The notes: generated from the sequence alone by a model not told the origin. A DNA stretch of 64,000 bases from Erythrobacter sp. (GCF_011765465.1 NZ_CP050265.1:1364001-1428000), one strand, 5' to 3'. Counted from the first letter of the stretch, positions 7,541 to 17,400 are shown. Made by a program: numbers and translations.

Positions 7541-8428
7541 TCAGCAATGGCGCTCGTGCCAGGTGATCGGCGTTTTGCTCACGCGCACGCGCGGGAAGTG
7601 CCGGCTAATCCAGCTCTCCTCGTAGTCGGACTGGAACTCGCTCACCTCGATCGACCAGACCTTGCGAGACCAGTCGAAGCGATAGCCGCGACGCTTGAGC
7701 TCGGAGCGCGCCTGGTAGGTGTCGCCCGCTGCATCGACCCGGACGGTCGTCGTCCGCGCGCTACTAAGCGCCTCGGCGAGCACGGTCCGACCATTCGGCA
7801 GGCAGGTGGCCGCGAGGTTCACGAGGGCCGTGACATCGTCGCCGGCTGTGTGCGCCCGCGGCGCGAACAGGCCCTGCTGCATAAGCAGGTGCCCGAGCGC
7901 GCGGCCGTCGAAGCCGTGCTCGAGCCAGTCGATGTCCACCAAGCTGCAGATCCAGGGCATGTGCGCGATACCGGGGAGCAGGCGGCGGACAAAGCCAGCG
8001 TCGAACTTCGCGCCATGCGCGAGCACCGCGTCTGCCCGCGCGATGAAGGCGGTGAGCTTGTCCGCATCGATCGCCTTGCCGGCCAGCCTCTCATCGGTGA
8101 GCCCCGTGAGCTTCGTAATCCTCGCCGGCAACGGCCGACCCGGGTCCTGCAAGGCGTAGGCCTTGTCCAGGATCTTCACGATCCGCCCCTCGCCATCGGT
8201 CTGCACCAGCGCCACCGCGATCTCGATCACGCTGTCTGTTTCAAGGTCCAAACCATCGGTCTCGGTATCGAGCACGGCGAGCACCGGACCCTCGCCGCCG
8301 ATCGCGTTCGTGATCGGCCATTCATTGAGCGGCGCGATCCGTCGCAGGATGCGCACGTCGCTGTCCGTCCGATCTTCATCCGGGCGGGATTCGGCCTGCT
8401 GGCCAGTTTCGGTATTCAGGCTATTCAT
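7541..8428 (-). CDS. DnaQ-like 3'-5' exonuclease
   Basis: About 295 residues from MNSLNTETG; the longer frame to 8482 would start within a hairpin. DEDDh-type exonuclease motifs are visible: VLDTETDGLD (ExoI), HGAKFDAGFV (ExoII) and HTAGDDVTALVNL (ExoIII with the His-x4-Asp pattern), as in the DNA polymerase III epsilon family. The C-terminal third (YQARSELKRRGYRFDW…KVWSIEV) is an extra domain with a RSELKRRGYRFD motif seen attached to exonucleases on mobile elements. The CGAGG ribosome site lies in the arm of an 8-bp hairpin. It is the first gene of the four-gene minus-strand cluster. Confidence 0.8.
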   Translation of the reverse strand: MNSLNTETGQQAESRPDEDRTDSDVRILRRIAPLNEWPITNAIGGEGPVLAVLDTETDGLDLETDSVIEIAVALVQTDGEGRIVKILDKAYALQDPGRPLPARITKLTGLTDERLAGKAIDADKLTAFIARADAVLAHGAKFDAGFVRRLLPGIAHMPWICSLVDIDWLEHGFDGRALGHLLMQQGLFAPRAHTAGDDVTALVNLAATCLPNGRTVLAEALSSARTTTVRVDAAGDTYQARSELKRRGYRFDWSRKVWSIEVSEFQSDYEESWISRHFPRVRVSKTPITWHERHC

Positions 8429-8433
8429 TTGCT

Positions 8434-8451
8434 GCCTCGTTTCAACGAGGC
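8434..8451 (-). promoter_or_regulatory. Hairpin overlapping the ribosome site of the DnaQ-like gene
   Basis: GCCTCGTT and AACGAGGC pair perfectly with a 2-base spacer. On the mRNA the downstream arm contains the CGAGG Shine-Dalgarno sequence, 6-9 bases before the ATG at 8428. Closing the stem would hide the ribosome site. A second stem (GAAGGGA/TCCCTTC, 8457-8475) lies just upstream. Confidence 0.5.
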
Positions 8452-8614
8452 CGGCCGAAGGGACCTTTTCCCTTCTCTTCACCGACCTCGCGATGCGAGG
8501 CTCAGGCGATGGCTTTTCCTAATGCGGCTGCATGCGAAGGCGTCCGAGACCAACTACAGCGAGCTCGTGAATTTGGCCCTTTCTTCTGCAGCGCAAATGA
8601 GGTGTAATCCCCTT

Positions 8615-8722
8615 ATGCGGTGGCCAACGCCAACCGAGATGGAGTTCGCATTCGTGGCCGTGCTCTATGCGGTAGCGGCGATATCTATCGGCAGCTACGC
8701 TTTCTCCGGCCTGCTTTCGTAA
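8615..8722 (+). CDS. Small single-helix membrane peptide candidate
   Basis: 35 residues (MRWPTPTEMEFAF… ending YAFSGLLS) with one strongly hydrophobic helix (VAVLYAVAAISIGSYAF). A GAGGTG motif lies 12 bases before the ATG, so initiation is plausible but not compelling. It is upstream of the secreted nuclease gene on the same strand. No family is known. Confidence 0.3.
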   Translation: MRWPTPTEMEFAFVAVLYAVAAISIGSYAFSGLLS

Positions 8723-8758
8723 GCGCTAGCAAGCGCCAGAACAGGAAATCGATCTACA

Positions 8759-9187
8759 ATGACCATGCTGTTGTTCATCGCCGCTGCGATTGTTCCGGCA
8801 GGCGAGAGCTTCTCGTGCACGCCCACTCGGGTATGGGATGGCGACGGCCCAATCTGGTGCGCCGAAGGCCCTCGTGTGAGATTGTCAGGCATCGCCGCGC
8901 GTGAGATCGACGGAAGCTGTCGTAGCAACCAGCCATGCCCCGACGCGGATGCGGTCGAAGCACGCGATGCGCTGGCAGCTTTTGTCGGCGAACCCTATGG
9001 GTTCAGCTCCCACGGGCACGTTCTTGTGCGCGGTCCAGCTATGACCTGCCGAAGCGAAGGCTCTGGGGGAGGAAACAGGACAGCGGCCTGGTGCTATTCA
9101 CCGCGCGGAGGCGATCTCTCGTGCGCCATGGTCCGCAGCGGATACGCCTTGAAATGGGATCGCTACTGGCGCGATCACACCTGCTGA
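8759..9187 (+). CDS. Secreted thermonuclease-like (SNase-fold) protein
   Basis: 142 residues with an N-terminal signal peptide (MTMLLFIAAAIVPAGESFS). The mature part matches the staphylococcal-nuclease fold: VWDGDGPIWC, then RVRLSGIAAREIDG, then DADAVEARDAL, then the C-terminal AAWCYS…DLSCAMVRSGYALKWDRYW typical of short alphaproteobacterial thermonuclease homologues. Cys pairs fit periplasmic disulfides. AGGAAA lies 9 bases before the ATG. The canonical catalytic Arg/Glu set is only partly visible, so activity is uncertain. Likely role: degradation of extracellular or incoming nucleic acid, or none beyond cargo. Confidence 0.7.
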   Translation: MTMLLFIAAAIVPAGESFSCTPTRVWDGDGPIWCAEGPRVRLSGIAAREIDGSCRSNQPCPDADAVEARDALAAFVGEPYGFSSHGHVLVRGPAMTCRSEGSGGGNRTAAWCYSPRGGDLSCAMVRSGYALKWDRYWRDHTC

Positions 9188-9199
9188 GCGAGCATCGCT

Positions 9200-9394
9200 A
9201 TGGTGCAGGAATGGGAGATCTGGGCGTGCGCCAACCACTACATCAAGCTCCATGGCGAGAACGCAGCGATCTTTGCCGCCATGCGCTCCGATGAACTGAT
9301 GGAGGAAGGCGACCTCGCCGGCGCCAAGGTTTTCAGGCGGATCGTGACTGCGATAAACCGCTTGTCGGAAAGTCCGATCGGCAGCGTGCATTGA
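9200..9394 (+). CDS. Small DUF6961-type protein
   Basis: 64 residues beginning MVQEWEIWACANHYIKLHGENA, followed by FAAMRSDELMEEGDLAGAKVFRRI. This pattern (W-A-C/A-x…-HG-x-x-A…I/M…GD…G…W/F) is that of a short uncharacterised protein widespread in Sphingomonadales (DUF6961). It starts 12 bases after the thermonuclease stop, so the two are probably co-transcribed. It is wholly helical by pattern. Function unknown. Confidence 0.55.
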   Translation: MVQEWEIWACANHYIKLHGENAAIFAAMRSDELMEEGDLAGAKVFRRIVTAINRLSESPIGSVH

Positions 9395-9575
9395 GCCACT
9401 GGCGATACTTGGGCCGATTGCGGAAGGTCTGGTCTTGGTTGAGCTACATCAGAAAGCCGACGTTGGGTTTTCAACTTCGTCTAATGCCTGATTGTATGCC
9501 CGAGCGTCGAATTTCCGCTCTGGGCGAAGGTAAACGTTGGCGGTGAAAGTGCTGATCGCGATCGGATCAGTTCGC

Positions 9576-12071
9576 TCAGCCGGTTTCGACCTCGACAATT
9601 GTCGGGATCGTGGCCGCAATCGGTGTGTATAGATCAACCTCCGTCTCGGGCGTTTCGATGCTGACAACGAGCGCATAACGCGCCTTCGCGTTAAAACGGC
9701 CCAATCCGACCCGCTCGCGCCACCATCCCGTGATGGGTTTCACGTAAAGGAGATTGCGCGCGGCGAGCTCGACCGCGGCCCCCTCCCAGATATCGACATG
9801 CAGAGAGCCGGCCGAGATCGAGCGCGGTCCGAACAGCCATCCCGCATCAGGATCGCTCGCGGCAGCCGCGCCTTCTCCCGCCATCTCGGCGTTGTTGCGC
9901 TTATGAAAATTGGCGGCGCTCTCGCGGCTACGCTTGAGATCGAAGCGAAGGCCAAAAGACTGGTAGCGCGCCGGATCGATTGCGCTTGCAAAGCTTGGAT
10001 TGGGTTCAACGAAATAGGAGAGCGTCACTTTGAGCCGCACTCTCGTATTATCGAGCGCTTCCAGCACGTCGCGTGGCCAGGGCAGCGGATAAACATGCGC
10101 TTCGTTGAAGCGAACCGAACCATCCTTGCGAAAGGGTTGGATCGTGTTTTGCGCGACGAGCGCGAGATCGTCTTGGGCTGAAGCGGTCGCCCGGCCCAGA
10201 TCTGGCACCCCGTAGCCGAACCGCCGCAAACAATCCGCGCGTTCGCTTTTGCCAGCGCAATTCTCAATGGCTGCTAACATGGGCGGTGTCCATCTGGCGC
10301 TGTGCACCATTAGCGCCCGCAGCGTTTCAGGCCAATAGTGCGGGAAAGCGGCGGCGAGTTCTGCAGCCATGCGCGCGCCTTGCGCGGTTGCAGCACTCGT
10401 CGCCCAAAACGGCGTCAGCGGGTCGGCATCGACGTTCCTCGAAGTCGTCAGGAGCGACAGCGAATCTAGCCCAGCGACCGACTCTTCGCCAGAGGGGCTG
10501 AGCGCGCGGTTGCCCGCTTCTAGAACAAGCTCGGGTTTGAACGGCGATTTCGCACGATCCCAGAGATACGAGGTCCGGCTGTATGGGCTGGGCTCACCGA
10601 CATCGACGGCCGGCGACCAATCCTCGTATCCCGCATCCGCAATCGCGGTCTTTTGTGTGAAGCCGCCTATCGAAAGCGCGTTCCAGGCCTGGGCGGGGTC
10701 CTGTGCCGGGAAGGCGTCGACATCCGCGATCTCGGCCGCCACGGCGTTATCGGGCACATTACCCGCAGCAAGGAACATAAGCCGCTTCTGCGCCTCTGTC
10801 TCCTCATCGCTGTGCTCGGCTCCAGCGGCAGACTGGTCGATGGCTGCACTCCATGCGCTAGCCTCAGCGCCCGAACGAAGAGTGTTGGTCACCGCCATGC
10901 AGAAGATCCGGTCTCGCTCCGGGTTCTGCACTTCAGCAAGCGCGATCGCCGAATGGGTGATCGGCCCATAGGCGTGCGGATCGTTGGCGGGAAAGCCGGT
11001 AGGAGGCAGGATCTTGACGGATTCGAGCCGGTGGGCAAGCGTCGGCTGAGACTGGTCGGCAAGCCGTGCGACGAGATCTCCGTGCAGGCTGAGGCCTGCC
11101 ATCCCCGTCCCATGCCCTGGGCCGGTTTCATGATCATCGCCGCCCCAGGCCGCATTGACCGCAAGCGTATCTTCTTCGGAGAGCGCCGGTTCGATCAAGG
11201 GGTGCGCGCGGTTGACGCCGGTGTCGAGCAAGCATACCGCCGGGGCCTCGGCTCCGGGCCAGGTGATGCGTGCCGCGAGATCCTCAATCAGCGCGGGAAT
11301 CTCATCTCGCAGGTTCTGCGTGAACACCGCTGGATTATCGCTTGCACGGCGCAATTCGGCGATCCCGCCGCTCGCGAAGAGAAGGAGTTCAACCGCGCTG
11401 ACCCGCCCGAAAATCGGAACCACGACCGTCTCGGGAAAGCGCAGCCAAGTATTTGCTCCGCCGACCTGCATGCCGAGCGTGGCGGCTGCCTCCACGACAC
11501 GTTCGACGGCGTCTGTGAAACACCATGCTCCCCACCAGATACTCGCTTGCGGGTCGGTCGGCAGCGCGTTTTGATCGTCGCGCCAGAAGGTTCTGAGCCG
11601 CGCCTCGCGGAAATGTTCAATCGGTTCGACGCGACTAGCTTTGGGCGGCGTGCCGCGGGTCGATGTAATCTCGCCTTTGCGATAATCTTCGAGGACCGCT
11701 TCGATCTTGTCGCGCGCGTCCTCCGGGACGAACAAAGCCAGCGAGCGCGCGCCATTCTCGAGGATCTTTTCGGCGCTCTGTCTTGTTCCTTCGGTCTTGC
11801 GCTCGACCATGATCGCGCCACTGCCGGGGGCCAGCTCGACTTCGAGAAAGACCCCGCCAGCAGGCTCGAGCCCCTCGATCTCGGCGATCGGCGCGGCTTG
11901 TTCGGCGTCGGCGCGCGCGAACGCCTCGTGCAGCTCGGTAGCGAGCCGCTGCCCGTGATCGGCGCGGATGCGCTGGACCGCGGTGCCCCTCGCATTGGAT
12001 GAAGGGGACTTATATTCGCCGCGCGCGACAAGCGCCGAGATATCGAGATGGGGCTTGTCGTAGTCGCTCAC
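9576..12071 (-). CDS. ietS: IetS-type subtilisin-like serine protease
   Basis: 831 residues, an S8-family protease with no signal peptide, so probably cytoplasmic. Catalytic Asp in VCLLDTGV (about 283), His in PGHGTGMAG (about 320), oxyanion Asn in LAAGN (about 438) and Ser in WATSAATA (about 559). About 270 residues precede the catalytic domain and about 260 follow. It begins 3 bases after the AAA-ATPase stop, the arrangement of ietAS on the pTiC58 plasmid, described as a protease/ATPase toxin-antitoxin-like stability module; the Iet pair has also been reported as an anti-phage system. The protease is the expected toxic effector held in check by the ATPase. Ser is preceded by Ala-Thr rather than the usual Gly-Thr. 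Confidence 0.85.
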   Translation of the reverse strand: MSDYDKPHLDISALVARGEYKSPSSNARGTAVQRIRADHGQRLATELHEAFARADAEQAAPIAEIEGLEPAGGVFLEVELAPGSGAIMVERKTEGTRQSAEKILENGARSLALFVPEDARDKIEAVLEDYRKGEITSTRGTPPKASRVEPIEHFREARLRTFWRDDQNALPTDPQASIWWGAWCFTDAVERVVEAAATLGMQVGGANTWLRFPETVVVPIFGRVSAVELLLFASGGIAELRRASDNPAVFTQNLRDEIPALIEDLAARITWPGAEAPAVCLLDTGVNRAHPLIEPALSEEDTLAVNAAWGGDDHETGPGHGTGMAGLSLHGDLVARLADQSQPTLAHRLESVKILPPTGFPANDPHAYGPITHSAIALAEVQNPERDRIFCMAVTNTLRSGAEASAWSAAIDQSAAGAEHSDEETEAQKRLMFLAAGNVPDNAVAAEIADVDAFPAQDPAQAWNALSIGGFTQKTAIADAGYEDWSPAVDVGEPSPYSRTSYLWDRAKSPFKPELVLEAGNRALSPSGEESVAGLDSLSLLTTSRNVDADPLTPFWATSAATAQGARMAAELAAAFPHYWPETLRALMVHSARWTPPMLAAIENCAGKSERADCLRRFGYGVPDLGRATASAQDDLALVAQNTIQPFRKDGSVRFNEAHVYPLPWPRDVLEALDNTRVRLKVTLSYFVEPNPSFASAIDPARYQSFGLRFDLKRSRESAANFHKRNNAEMAGEGAAAASDPDAGWLFGPRSISAGSLHVDIWEGAAVELAARNLLYVKPITGWWRERVGLGRFNAKARYALVVSIETPETEVDLYTPIAATIPTIVEVETG

Positions 12072-12074
12072 GTG

Positions 12075-13070
12075 TTACGGTTGGGCTGAAAACACCGTGC
12101 GCATCGCCTGACGTTCAGCGAGCTTGTCCGTCAGCTGCTTGGTCGAGATCGTCTTGCGCTGCGCGAGGATGGCGTTCTTGACTGCTTCGTTCGCGGCGCG
12201 CGCGATTTCAGCCTGGCTCAGCCCGCTGGCCGCCTCCTCGACATTGCTCCAATCGATCCGCGGATATTTCATTCCGCGCAGGTTTGCCTTGATAACCGCG
12301 CGAACCTGCTCTGCGCTCGGCAGGGCGAATTCGAGCACTTCGTCGAAACGCCTGAGGAGCGCGCGGTCGAGAAGTTCGGGGTGGTTGGTGGCTGCGACGA
12401 TCGGGCTGTCGGTCGCGCTTTCCTCCTCCATAAATTGGAGGAAGCTATTGAGAACACGACGCATCTCGGCAACGTCGTTCGACGCGCTGCGCCGCCCTCC
12501 GACCGCGTCGAACTCGTCGAACAGGTAGACCGCACGCCTTCGCAAAGTTTCATCAAAGACGAGCCTGAGCTTGGCCGCGGTCTCGCCCATGTAGCGGGTA
12601 ATCAGCGTGTCGAGACGGATCACGAACAGGGGCAGCTTTAATTCGCCGGCGACCGCTTCGGCGGTCATGGTCTTGCCTGACCCGGGAGGGCCTACGAACA
12701 ACAGTCGATGGCTGGGAACCTTCCCGTGTTCGCGCAGCCACTCACGCTTGCGCTGCTGGAGCAGAAGATTTTTGAGCCGCTGCTCTATCGCCTTCGGCAG
12801 AACGACATCGGACAGGCGAATGCGCGCCTCGCGCAGGTCAAGCAGACCTTCAAGATCCCCTTTGGGCCGCGAAAAGGCGATAGGAATGCTAGGCCGAACA
12901 CCGCGGCCTTCGCGTGCGGCATCGACGGCGGCGCGAATCTCGTTAGCCGCGTCGCGCCGACCGCGCCTTGCCTCGGCAGCCGCCACCTGCAGCGCGATCG
13001 AGAGGAACTGCTCCTCGTCGCCCTCTGCCTGACTGCGCAGCATTGCAGCGATCTGTTTCGCGTTAGACAC
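12075..13070 (-). CDS. ietA: IetA-type AAA ATPase, partner of the subtilase
   Basis: 331 residues. An N-terminal helical region (1-90) is followed by an AAA core: Walker A GPPGSGKT (about 127-134), Walker B VYLFDEFD (about 181-188), sensor-1 region VAATNHPELLDRALLRRFDE with the Arg finger, and a C-terminal helical lid. Together with the adjacent subtilase it forms an IetAS pair. In the known plasmid system the ATPase acts as the antitoxin-like regulator of the protease. It is the first gene of the two-gene operon; the promoter should lie in 13071-13250 but is not evident. Confidence 0.85.
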   Translation of the reverse strand: MSNAKQIAAMLRSQAEGDEEQFLSIALQVAAAEARRGRRDAANEIRAAVDAAREGRGVRPSIPIAFSRPKGDLEGLLDLREARIRLSDVVLPKAIEQRLKNLLLQQRKREWLREHGKVPSHRLLFVGPPGSGKTMTAEAVAGELKLPLFVIRLDTLITRYMGETAAKLRLVFDETLRRRAVYLFDEFDAVGGRRSASNDVAEMRRVLNSFLQFMEEESATDSPIVAATNHPELLDRALLRRFDEVLEFALPSAEQVRAVIKANLRGMKYPRIDWSNVEEAASGLSQAEIARAANEAVKNAILAQRKTISTKQLTDKLAERQAMRTVFSAQP

Positions 13071-13593
13071 GGATACTCTTCACTTTTGGCCAGATGCCCT
13101 CCGTAAGATGAAAGTAGCTGCAAGAGAAGCCCTTGTCATCGGCCTTGCGATATTTACGAACATTCTGTGGGTGTCAGATTCGCGTTGACATCACGCTATC
13201 AAGAGGAATGGGGAAGAGAGACCGCCGGCAAGTCGCTTGGCATTGAGCTCAGCGCGCCGCCTGCCGCAATTCGTAGAAAGGCCCGATATTGCCGTCCTTC
13301 CACGCTAACATCGCCGTGTATAACGTCCGCTTACAGGACTTAAGGAGCTGGACGGATACGTCTTGGATGGGGCGCAAAGCCGACGCCCCATGAAAAAGTG
13401 CGGGGCGTCGGGGTTCACGAGCGTGACAATAGCCACGAGACCTTAATGGGGCTTTGCGGATCGAGCTAAAAAGGATTCGGCTTGATCGATACCCGCGATC
13501 GCCCCGGATAAGCCGAAGAACTTTAGGGATTTTCTTACGGGTCGCGCGATACACTCCGCATCGAAACCTCGAGACGCACAAGGGTGAGTGACC
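13071..13593. other. Divergent intergenic region with a hairpin
   Basis: No supported gene. It separates the divergently transcribed ietAS pair and the GIY-YIG gene, so both promoters should be here, but no clear boxes were identified. A perfect 10-bp inverted repeat (CCGACGCCCC/GGGGCGTCGG, 13380-13411) has a 12-base A-rich loop. A 110-residue minus-strand frame (13249-13581) is very Arg-rich, lacks a ribosome site and was not accepted. Confidence 0.5.
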
Positions 13594-14331
13594 ATGGATG
13601 AAGCAGCCCTGCGACGGCTATCGTCTGACTGGTATCAACTGGTCGTCTCGCAAGGGGTCGATTTGGAACGGCCGGGCCTTTACGAATGGCGGATTGGTGA
13701 ACGGGCTTGCTACATTGGCCAGTGTTCATCCTTTGCGCGACCACGCCGCCATTACGCGCAAAATCTACGGCGGCTCCTGCAGGGACTTCCATACCGGCCT
13801 GGCAACCCCGACGGTTATCGCCGAGTGCACAGGGAACTAGCCAATGCCCTTCGTGACGGCTTTCCGATTCGGCTAATTTGCCTTGAGAACGTCGACGGGC
13901 GCGAAGAGCGGAATCGACGAGAACGAGAACTGATCGCCGAACGATTGGATGCAATGAGGAGGGGTGGACCGCTCGTCCTCAATGATGCTGCCCGAAAGGA
14001 TCGACTACCAGAGGCGGAGACGACCGACTATCGGATTCAGTATTGTTGGCGATGCGGGGTGGACGTTCCGGTCCTGACCCGGTCGGGTTGGGAGAAAATC
14101 GCAGCAGCTGGCCCCGAGGTTCGTGCAATGCTCGATCGCCACAACGAGATAACTGGCATTGACGAGACCAATTTCGCCGCTGTCATGCACCATCGCACGA
14201 TCGATTTTGGGCCTCCCTGCGAGAGGTGCGGAAAGCCCCTGCGAACGCCGCAAGCTAAGCTCTGTGCAGCTTGCGGGCATAGGCCATCTGGCATCAGCAC
14301 TGCACTGGGCGAGACGCAACTGACGGACTAG
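13594..14331 (+). CDS. GIY-YIG nuclease-like protein with zinc-ribbon C-terminus
   Basis: 245 residues; the ATG at 13594 follows AAGGGTGAG and is preferred to a GTG two codons earlier. The N-terminal part has PGLYEW…CYIGQCSSFARPRRHY, matching the GIY…YIG core followed by a conserved Arg, and a Glu-rich helix region (REERNRRERELI) that may supply the metal-binding Glu. The C-terminal part has two Cys pairs sets: CWRCG, and CERCG with CAACG, likely zinc ribbons for nucleic-acid binding. It stands alone, divergent from ietAS and convergent with the relaxase. The GIY-YIG assignment is by motif only. Confidence 0.6.
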   Translation: MDEAALRRLSSDWYQLVVSQGVDLERPGLYEWRIGERACYIGQCSSFARPRRHYAQNLRRLLQGLPYRPGNPDGYRRVHRELANALRDGFPIRLICLENVDGREERNRRERELIAERLDAMRRGGPLVLNDAARKDRLPEAETTDYRIQYCWRCGVDVPVLTRSGWEKIAAAGPEVRAMLDRHNEITGIDETNFAAVMHHRTIDFGPPCERCGKPLRTPQAKLCAACGHRPSGISTALGETQLTD

Positions 14332-14429
14332 GTTCTAGATCAGCGCAGCGCCCGCTCTTGCCCTGCGTTCATTCCGGCTCCGTATATCTCTCTCCGGTGC
14401 ACACTGGGAGATCAGCACGGCCGATTTAC

Positions 14430-17400
14430 TCACCAACCAAAGTCAAATCCCGGTGGAGGCATTTGAGGACGCGAGTGCCGCGGCCGGCTCTCCGCCTCCT
14501 TGTTAGGAGACTCTGGTTTCGATTGGACGTTCCTAGCTTTCGCGGCGGCCTCCTTCTTGGCGACAATCTCCTCGCGCATGGCGTCGACCCTGCGTCTAAC
14601 TTCCGCCAGGTGTGCGATCTCCTCCTTCGATTTGTTCGGCGACCCTTCACGGACGAGATCCGAGCGTCGAGATGGGCCTCGAGGGCTTTCAGGAAAGCTC
14701 CGGTCAGGCAGCGGACCTCGATCCGAGCAACCTCCTGTCGTCGCCTTCACCGCGGCCTTTCCGCCCTCGCCAAGTTGATCACCCGAGGGAGACCGCGGCC
14801 TCTCCTCGGTCCTTGGATCCTGACGCGATGCCACAAGCGAGGCCTCTGAGGGCAGCTGGGTCGGTGTTGGTTTCGCTCCACCGCGCTTCGCTTGCATTTC
14901 TGAGGGGCTGGACGCTCGCACATTCCCCGTCGACGGATCGGCGACTTCGCCAGTCGTCTTGGGCTTCTCAGAGTGGAGCCGCTCAAAGGCTTCTCCGACG
15001 CTGCGAAGCCTCTCGACCGCAGCCGTAGAGATTTTCCGCGACGATATCCCGTCCTTGACGACATTCGGGATGGCGGCATCGCCTCCGCTCTGACCGACAC
15101 GATCTTGATCGACCGCATTGCGATTTGGTTCGGCGCGGACTGTGGTTTTTGGGGGCGAGCTGGCTTCCGCTGCCTCGGAGGGGGCGCCTTCAGTTCGAGC
15201 CACTATGGCACGCGACTTCCCGCCACCTTGTTGTGCTGCACGACTTTGCGGTTCGACCTGCGACAGCGGTGGCTCATTCGTGGGCGGCATCGGTCGTTCA
15301 ACACCGTCACGCTTCTCCTGCACTGTCTCGGTAAGAAGGGGCCTCGCAGGCGGATTTGTTCCGCTAGGAGCATTCGCGCTTGCCATCGCTTGATCACCTG
15401 ACTGCGGCGTGAAGGGTTGGTCGATGTGCACCGGACCGTTGCGCTCCCCTTCCTGCTTCGGACCAACTGCGGTTGGAGCATCGGCGGGAGCAGATTTCGG
15501 TATTGATCCCTGACCGTCGGCCGAAACGGTAGGACTTGGCTGGCGGTGCGAGGCTGGAACCGATCTGCCGCCTAGGTCCTTCTTGATCTCACTTCCGCCA
15601 GCGTGCGCTCCAGTTCGCGAATGCCCGCTCGCACGTTCCTGCTCGGCCTGCGCCTGATCCTGAGCAGGTGCTCCGGTCGAGGAGACTGTGGCGGATTTCG
15701 CGGTATCATGGGCGGTGGATACCAAGGACGGATTGGCTCTTGATAGAGACCAAATCTGTGCCCGCGCAGCCCGCTTCGCTGTGATGCCTTCGAGCCTCTT
15801 CTGCTCGTGATTGGTGAAGCCAACGATGCGCTCCGGCAAGCCGTGCCGCTGCGCCTCCTCCGGCGTGAGGACGGCGACTTTGACGGCCCGGCCATTCACA
15901 GTTTGGTCGGTGAGTTTGAATGCAGCCCCCGATTTCGCGAGCTTTCCGATGTGCTGGCTCGCCTCCCTCTTTCTAATAGCTTCCCGCTGAAGAAGGCGCT
16001 GGGCGCTAGACGTCTCTTTGGTAGAAGGAGGCTCGACTCCTTCCTGAGGCAGCTCGAGCTCGTGTGTATTGTGCTTCTCGCCGTTGCCAAGGCTGGTGGG
16101 CGGGGAGGTGGGCGCAACATCACGAGAAGCTGGCAGCGGGTTGGTCTTGGCACCCGCTCCGGCGTCAAGGTTGACGACGGATCGCGACGCAGTGTGGGCT
16201 CGGATGGTCTCAGCAGTCTCCTCTCTGGTCGTCGCGCGGACCTCACTCGCTTCACGCCTGAGGTTGTTTGAACTTTCCGGGCTTGCGACCGCAGTGACAT
16301 CCGAAACTTCCGTAGGCTTCGCATAGGTATCCAGAGACTCATCGATGTCAAAGTCGAACACGCGTTCGCGACGCAAGCCCGCCTGCTTCTCGAGCGTCTC
16401 GACCTCTCGCTCGAGCTCGACGATCGCGCTCTTCGCATCGCGCTCGATATGATAGAGATCGCCGCCGAGAGTTTGCATCGCTACCAAGTGTTCGGCCGCA
16501 TGATCTGCCTGGCGTTCGAAAGTCCGCAAACGGTCGCGATCGACTTTCTTCTTCCCGCCTTCGGCGATCATGAGATTGACGTTTCTTTGCTCAACCGCGG
16601 AAGGACGTGAGCCGAGGCGATCGATGATCTCCCTGGCGCTCCTTGCAACCCATTTGAGCTCGGCAATTTCTTTCCGACGCGCCGCCAGCGCATCGATCAA
16701 GGCCCACTGCTCTTGTCTGTCGGTAATCCTCACCCGGATAGTGCGCTTCTCTTCCTCGGTAACGTAGGTCTGCATCACGACTTGGACTTCCTCCAAATCG
16801 AGAGCGTCGCGGCGCGCTTTCCATTGATAGGATTCGTTCCGTGAGCCCTCTTTGGTTGGCAGACCGGACAGTTCCTCAGCTTGAAGAACCGCGCCGAGCT
16901 TCTCTCCCGCAATCTGTTCCCGTCCAGCTTCGGTATGCTTTAGCGGGTCTACACGGCGACGATGTCCAGCGCGCTCCAGCTCGGCGTTGGTGAGGTCGCA
17001 TAGCTTCGCCCGCAAGCCGGGCACAAAATCCTCCCTCGTAACCGAACGATCCTTTCTGCGTCGAAAGGGATGCTTTTCGATGCGCGTTCGATTTTTGTAG
17101 GTGTGGGTATAGGCCACCTCGAAGTCCCACTTGCCGATCTGAGCTTGGACCGCAGGATCGGCGAGCGCGAGCCTCATCATCTCGACTTTGTTGGCCGGAA
17201 TTTTGCCGTTCGAATCTTCCGTGATGAAGTGGCTTGCAGCGGTGCCGTCGAACCTCGCTACGGGCCGGTCGTGAGCTACAAGGTGGAAATGCCAATTGCG
17301 ATCGTGGTTTTCAGGACCCGGAGCATGGATCACGCCGATGTATGGCAAGCCCCGCTTCTCGAATTCTTCGCAGACACCTTTGACGATGCGCACTCTCGCC

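Noticed and set aside
6719..8722. 667-codon plus-strand frame across the exonuclease cluster
   Set aside because: It is antisense to two genes with recognisable exonuclease motifs or good ribosome sites. Only its last 35 codons (8615-8722) look like a possible separate small gene.
10653..12002. 449-codon plus-strand frame in the subtilase gene
   Set aside because: Antisense to the catalytic domain with Asp/His/Ser motifs.
13380..13411. Intrinsic terminator
   Set aside because: A 10-bp stem exists but the loop is 12 bases and no T-run follows on either strand.
13249..13581. 110-codon minus-strand frame
   Set aside because: Very Arg-rich, no ribosome site and no family; it spans a perfect hairpin.
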